Source: Actinoplanes ianthinogenes
GTDB lineage: Bacteria; Actinomycetota; Actinomycetes; Mycobacteriales; Micromonosporaceae
Assembly (NCBI RefSeq): GCF_018324205.1
Contig: NZ_AP023356.1
Location: 248,001-312,000 of the forward strand
DNA: 64,000 nucleotides
Reading direction: 5' to 3'
Shown: positions 60,368-64,000 of the stretch, piece after piece
Layout of the letters: every line of letters starts with the position of its first letter
Position numbering within the stretch: position 1 is the stretch's first letter
Program-made: the position numbers and the translations under genes
The notes under the pieces: generated by a model
Database searches by the model: none
The model's input: only the letters and a program-made list of their open reading frames with translations
What the model was told of the DNA's origin: nothing

Positions 60368-61260
60368 CGGAGCGCGGCGCGGAGCAGTTCGAGCAGGTCG
60401 AGGGTGGCCTCGCCGGTCCAGACGACGGAGCTGAGGGCCACCGCGACGGGGAGCAGGAGGAACAGGTGCGGCGCCGGGCGGGGCCGGGGGCGCAGCAGGT
60501 GGGCGACCCGTTTAGGGACGACCCCACCGGGAACGGCGGCGTGCAGGGCCGCGGCGAACGGGCTCCCGGCGCCGGCCAGGGCGGCCACGCCGATGGCGTG
60601 GGCCAGGGTGTGGCGGCTGCCCAGGGAGGCGGCGGCGCGTTCGTCGGCGGCGCGTTCGATCAGGTAATCGACGTGTCTGCCGACCCACCACAGGGCGGGG
60701 TGGGCGGCGACGGCCAGCTCGGCGAGCCGGGCCAGGCGGTGGTGGTGCTCGCTGAGATGCGCGTTCTCGTGGGCCAGCAGGGCCTCGAACTGGGGGTCGG
60801 TGAGCAGGCCACGCATGCCGGTGGTGACCACCACGTGTCCCGGGTTGCCCGGGACGGCGAAGGCGCGCGGGGCCTCGTCGGGGACCATGACCAGGCCGCC
60901 GGGGCCCTCGTCCGGGACCATCGCCAGGACCCGGCGCTGGCGGCGCCAGCGGACGGTGACCGTGACGGTGACGGCGGTCAGCAGGGCCAGGCTCAGCCAC
61001 GGGACCCACTCGACGCCGGCCGTGTCGGCGGCGACGACCGCGGCGGACCACCCGAGGAGACGGCCGATGGCGGGGACCTGGGCCAGCGCGTGGGCGGAGA
61101 GCAGGAGCAGGTTGATCGTGCTGGTCGCGGCGACGGTGACGGCGGACCAGGCGACCACGGACGCCGCGCGGGCCGGGGCCAGCCGGTCGGCCAGCAGGCG
61201 CACCACGAGCACGGCCAGCGGCGGGACGACCACCACGGACCACAGGAAATGATCGAACAC
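60364..61260 (-). CDS. M56 family metallopeptidase
   Basis: 298 aa. Four membrane helices in two pairs; between them the zinc motif LLAHENAHLSEHHHRL (HExxH as HENAH) and a downstream RAADERAA that supplies the third ligand. Related to BlaR1/MecR1 peptidase domains but with no sensor domain, and no BlaI-type repressor is adjacent. GTG start with GGAGG 7 nt upstream. Likely cleaves a membrane or cytosolic regulator; target unknown. Confidence 0.88.
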   Translation of the reverse strand: MFDHFLWSVVVVPPLAVLVVRLLADRLAPARAASVVAWSAVTVAATSTINLLLLSAHALAQVPAIGRLLGWSAAVVAADTAGVEWVPWLSLALLTAVTVTVTVRWRRQRRVLAMVPDEGPGGLVMVPDEAPRAFAVPGNPGHVVVTTGMRGLLTDPQFEALLAHENAHLSEHHHRLARLAELAVAAHPALWWVGRHVDYLIERAADERAAASLGSRHTLAHAIGVAALAGAGSPFAAALHAAVPGGVVPKRVAHLLRPRPRPAPHLFLLLPVAVALSSVVWTGEATLDLLELLRAALR

Positions 61261-61343
61261 CTCGCTACCTCCCCCCGCCGATGCTCTCACCCGGGCCCGC
61301 ACGCCGGATCGTCGCCCGGCCCGCCCTATGCGGCGACCCGGAG

Positions 61344-61880
61344 CTAGCTCGCCTCGTCGTCACCGAGCTGCTCCAGGGCCCACCGGGCCCACTCCCGCTG
61401 CGCCTGCGCCTGGTAGCGCCCCAGCTCCATCGCCAGCCGGCCGAACCGCAGACCACCCCGCGGGTGGGAATCCGCGTCGGCCGCCTCGGCCAGCGACCGC
61501 AGCTCCGCGGCCCGCGACTCCGCGTCGGCCAGGTGGTCGAGCACGATCCGCCGCGCCTGTGCCGGCTCCAGCGCCGAGATCAGGCACAGCCGGAGCGCCT
61601 GCTCGTCGCGGACCGCGCGTTCTTTCGGCGGCGACATCAGCCACTCCCGCAGCGCTGTCCGGCCGGCGTCGGTGATCGCGTAGGTCCGCCGGCCGCGGGC
61701 GCCCTCCTCGACCACCTCGATCAGGCCGTCCTCGGCGAGCCGGGCCAGCTCGGGATAGATGTGGCTCTGCCGGGCCGTCCACGCATAGCGCTGCAACGAG
61801 CGCTCGAACCGCAGCGTCAGCGTGTATCCACTGGCCGGCCCGTCCTCGAGCAGGCCGAGCATCGCGAACCGTAGTGACAA
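61344..61880 (-). CDS. PadR family transcriptional regulator
   Basis: 178 aa. Winged HTH at the N-terminus (FAMLGLLEDGPASGYTLTLRFERSL, YPELARLAEDGLIEVVEEGARGRRTYAITDAGRTAL) and a C-terminal helical dimerisation domain. TTG start chosen because GGGGAG lies 8 nt upstream and no ATG fits the normal N-terminus. Divergent from an FAD monooxygenase with an inverted repeat between; expected to repress it. Confidence 0.9.
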   Translation of the reverse strand: MSLRFAMLGLLEDGPASGYTLTLRFERSLQRYAWTARQSHIYPELARLAEDGLIEVVEEGARGRRTYAITDAGRTALREWLMSPPKERAVRDEQALRLCLISALEPAQARRIVLDHLADAESRAAELRSLAEAADADSHPRGGLRFGRLAMELGRYQAQAQREWARWALEQLGDDEAS

Positions 61881-61901
61881 AATCGTGCTCCCCTCTAGAC
61901 A

Positions 61902-61929
61902 CCTACAATTGTATATGTACGTTTGTAGG
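61902..61929. promoter_or_regulatory. Inverted repeat, probable PadR operator
   Basis: CCTACAA and TTGTAGG, 7-bp perfect arms, 14-bp AT-rich spacer containing TATATG; it ends 1 bp before the monooxygenase ATG. Confidence 0.65.
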
Positions 61930-61930
61930 C

Positions 61931-63409
61931 ATGGACACTGTGGACGTACTGATCGTGGGCGCCGGCCCGACCGGCCTGACCCTGGCATGCGACCTGGCCC
62001 GGCAGGGTGTCGCCGTCCGGATCGTCGACCGGTCCCCGCGGCCGGGCGGAGGCGGCCGCGGGTTCAGCCTCAAGCCGCGGTCGCTGGCGGCCCTCGATGA
62101 TCTGGGAGCGGCCCGGGAGATCGCCACGGCCGGGTTCGTCGAGCGACGCACCCGGTTTCATCAGGGGACGCGGCGGCTGTTCGAGCTGGACACGCCGCCG
62201 GCCCCGGTGACCGTCGAGCAGCCGTATCCGAATGTGGTCGCCCTTCCGCAGTGGCGGACCGAGGCGATCCTCCGCGACCGGCTGGCCGAGCTGGGCGGCA
62301 AGGTCGAATTCGGCATGCGGGTGACCGGGCTGGCCGTCGGCGAGGCGGAGTCCGGAAGCCGGGTCAGCGGGCCGGCCGGGATCGAGGTGCGGTCCGGGAC
62401 GCGGGCTGCCGGGCCGGGCTGGAGCGAGGTGAGCTTCGCCGGGGGTGAGCGGATCCGGGCACGGTTCGTGGTGGGTGCGGACGGCGGGCGCAGCACGATC
62501 CGGCGGGAGCTGGGGGTCGCGTTCACCGGGCGGACCGATCCGGACACCCGGGCGATGATCAGTGACGTCCGGCTGGACGGGCTCGACCCGGCGGGCGGGG
62601 TCAACATGTGGCTGTCGCCGCAGCGGGGTGTCGCGGTGACCCGGCCGGTCCCGGGCACCGGGGTGTGGCAGGTGGTGGTGTCACTCGGGCCGGACCTGCC
62701 GGACGACGAGGAGACCCTGCAACGCTTGCTCACCGAGCGCACCGGGCTTGCGGGGCTGCGGGTCACCGAGGTGCTCTGGCACTCGGTGTGGCGCTACAAC
62801 CTGCGGATCGCGGAGCGGTTCCGGGCCGGGCCGGTGTTCCTGGCCGGGGACGCGGCGCACGTGCACAGTCCGTTCGGCGGGCACGGGATGAACACTGGGA
62901 TCCAGGACGCGTACAACCTGGGGTGGAAGCTCGGGCTGGTGGTCCGGGGGCTGGCGCCGGAGGGGCTGCTCGACACGTACGAGAGTGAGCGGATGCCGGT
63001 GGCCCGCCAGATCCTCGCGGACAGTGACCAGCGGATGGGCAGCATGATGACGTGGCGGTTCGCCCGGCCGCTGCTCGGGCCGCTGCTGAAGGCGGGGTTC
63101 CGGCGGCGGCAGCGGAGCACGCGGCAGGATCATCCGGTCTATCCGGCCGGTCCGCTGATCGGGGACGGCGGCGGGGCGCCGATGCCGGACGGGTCGCTGC
63201 CGACCGGAGCCCGCCTGTCCGATCTGTTCCGGGGGTCGCACTTCACGGTGCTGGGGCCGGAGCCGGTGACCGGTTTCGATCCGGAGCTGGTGCACGTGCA
63301 CCGGATGGCCGGGGACTATCGGGTGGTGCGGCCGGACGGGTATCTGGCGCTCACCGCGCCGACGGTGGAGCCGGTCCGCGCCTACTTCGACCGCCTGACC
63401 GCGGGCTGA
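61931..63409 (+). CDS. FAD-dependent aromatic/polyketide monooxygenase
   Basis: 492 aa, PF01494 class A flavoprotein hydroxylase. FAD-binding VLIVGAGPTGLTLACDL (GxGxxG), the DG motif VVGADGGRSTIRRELG, and the GD motif VFLAGDAAHVHSPFGGHGMNTGIQDAYNLGWKL. Uses NAD(P)H and O2 to hydroxylate an aromatic compound, or in some relatives to inactivate rifamycin- or tetracycline-type drugs. Controlled by the divergent PadR; its start has no Shine-Dalgarno. Confidence 0.92.
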   Translation: MDTVDVLIVGAGPTGLTLACDLARQGVAVRIVDRSPRPGGGGRGFSLKPRSLAALDDLGAAREIATAGFVERRTRFHQGTRRLFELDTPPAPVTVEQPYPNVVALPQWRTEAILRDRLAELGGKVEFGMRVTGLAVGEAESGSRVSGPAGIEVRSGTRAAGPGWSEVSFAGGERIRARFVVGADGGRSTIRRELGVAFTGRTDPDTRAMISDVRLDGLDPAGGVNMWLSPQRGVAVTRPVPGTGVWQVVVSLGPDLPDDEETLQRLLTERTGLAGLRVTEVLWHSVWRYNLRIAERFRAGPVFLAGDAAHVHSPFGGHGMNTGIQDAYNLGWKLGLVVRGLAPEGLLDTYESERMPVARQILADSDQRMGSMMTWRFARPLLGPLLKAGFRRRQRSTRQDHPVYPAGPLIGDGGGAPMPDGSLPTGARLSDLFRGSHFTVLGPEPVTGFDPELVHVHRMAGDYRVVRPDGYLALTAPTVEPVRAYFDRLTAG

Positions 63410-63540
63410 TCGTGCGCTCGGGCCGCCCCGCCGCGGGACGAGCCAGGGCAGGAGCAAGCGGACGGGTCGAGCCGAGGACGAGCAGGCGGGAGCCGGGCAG
63501 GGCGGGATGAGCCGGGGGAACGGGCGTCGGGACGGTGCCC

Positions 63541-63570
63541 AGGGCGTACCGAAAAAGGGGTTAGCGGGCG
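63541..63570. repeat. Dispersed element at the MFS gene stop
   Basis: AGGGCGTACCGAAAAAGGGG then TTAGCGG; the TTA is the stop of the minus-strand MFS gene (63561-63563). Same core as at 60273 and 60352. Confidence 0.85.
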
Positions 63571-64000
63571 GTGACGGAGCGGCGGACCGCGAGCGGGATC
63601 GTGCAGGCCGCCAGGGCGAGGATCGCGCCCAGGACATACCACCCGGGGCGGCCGCACCCGATGCAGAGCCAGATCACCAGGGCCGGTCCGAACGTGTCGG
63701 CAAGCCCGGCGCCGAGACCGAAAACGCCCAGATACTGCCCGGTCGCGTGCACCGGCGCGAGCGCGAACGACACCTCGAACCCGCCGGCCGAGTTCCACAA
63801 CTGACCGATCGCGTGGATCATCACCGCGACGATCAGGACGGTGGCGGCCACCGCCGCGGGCGGACCGGCCGCGAGCGGGATCAGCGAGCAGGACAGCAGA
63901 AACGCCAGCCCGGCGCGGCGATAGGCGCGCCCGCCCGCCGCCGGGGAATCGACGCCCCGGCTCGCCCGGACCTGAAAGAGCACCACGATCACCGTCGCGG
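63561..64000 (-). CDS. MFS transporter (C-terminal part)
   Basis: About 146 codons of the C-terminal half of a major facilitator protein; the gene continues past the window end. Four hydrophobic segments (LAFLLSCSLIPLAAGPPAAVAATVLIVAVMIH; GQYLGVFGLGAGLADTFGPALVIWLCIG; WYVLGAILALAACTIPLAV) with the typical short loops. Substrate unknown. Confidence 0.82.
   Translation of the reverse strand, partial: ATVIVVLFQVRASRGVDSPAAGGRAYRRAGLAFLLSCSLIPLAAGPPAAVAATVLIVAVMIHAIGQLWNSAGGFEVSFALAPVHATGQYLGVFGLGAGLADTFGPALVIWLCIGCGRPGWYVLGAILALAACTIPLAVRRSVTAR

Noticed and set aside
59910-60434. 174-codon plus-strand frame reaching into the 79-bp repeats
   Set aside because: The second half is repeat sequence and antisense to the M56 gene; no start signal.

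Overview
The window is chromosomal DNA of a very GC-rich actinobacterium, most likely Actinoplanes or another Micromonosporaceae. The signs are GC-saturated third codon positions, many GTG/TTG starts, ATGA/GTGA stop-start overlaps, a mycothiol-dependent-type enzyme, a DUF5999 protein, an IdeR/DtxR-type iron box and -10 hexamers lying about 6 nt before start codons (leaderless mRNAs). No rRNA, tRNA, CRISPR array, phage or insertion sequence was recognised. Genus is an inference from style, not from a marker gene.

Layout. 0-9.8 kb: the end of a three-gene ABC exporter; a minisatellite of 63-bp hairpin units; a Tat-exported M20 amidohydrolase; RidA; a mycothiol-type enzyme; an MmyB-like regulator divergent from a short-chain dehydrogenase; a serine hydrolase; a secreted endonuclease I. 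9.9-21.5 kb: an accessory stretch of small, mostly unrecognised genes on both strands, including a frameshifted Imm51-like immunity gene, DUF4240-, DUF6882- and DUF1990-like genes and lipo/membrane proteins. 21.5-28 kb: adenosine deaminase, a protein with an internal duplication, and a convergent pair of large envelope proteins (a membrane-anchored protein with a D...ExK nuclease-like motif facing a multi-TM protein with an MmpS-like domain). 28-37.5 kb: VOC protein, MarR/MFS efflux pair with a double palindromic operator, MBL hydrolase, methyltransferase, peptide deformylase, SMR efflux with its TetR, P-loop protein, SigE-family sigma factor, PabB, DUF5999. 37.6-46.9 kb: gcvP behind a glycine riboswitch, YghZ-type aldo/keto reductase, tandem RlaP-like nucleotidyltransferases, DUF6528 protein, methyltransferase, XRE-cupin regulator. 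47-55 kb: VOC, MarR, a Clp-N/M48 peptidase fusion, an AbiEii-type toxin operon, lipoprotein, MFS/MarR pair. 55-58.6 kb: the iron-uptake operon efeUOB under an iron box. 58.6-64 kb: secreted PAF-acetylhydrolase-like enzyme, M56 peptidase, PadR regulator divergent from an FAD monooxygenase, and a partial MFS gene.

The most unusual property is repeat content. About a dozen distinct minisatellites occur, each private to one locus. Several are continuous with the 3' end of a neighbouring gene, so that each unit carries a copy of the last codons and the stop codon. In addition, one element with core CGGTACGCCC (once GGTACGCCC) occurs across or just after the stop codons of three unrelated genes. 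Two further minisatellites have been absorbed into reading frames (the C-terminus of a P-loop protein and a whole ORF inside a toxin operon).
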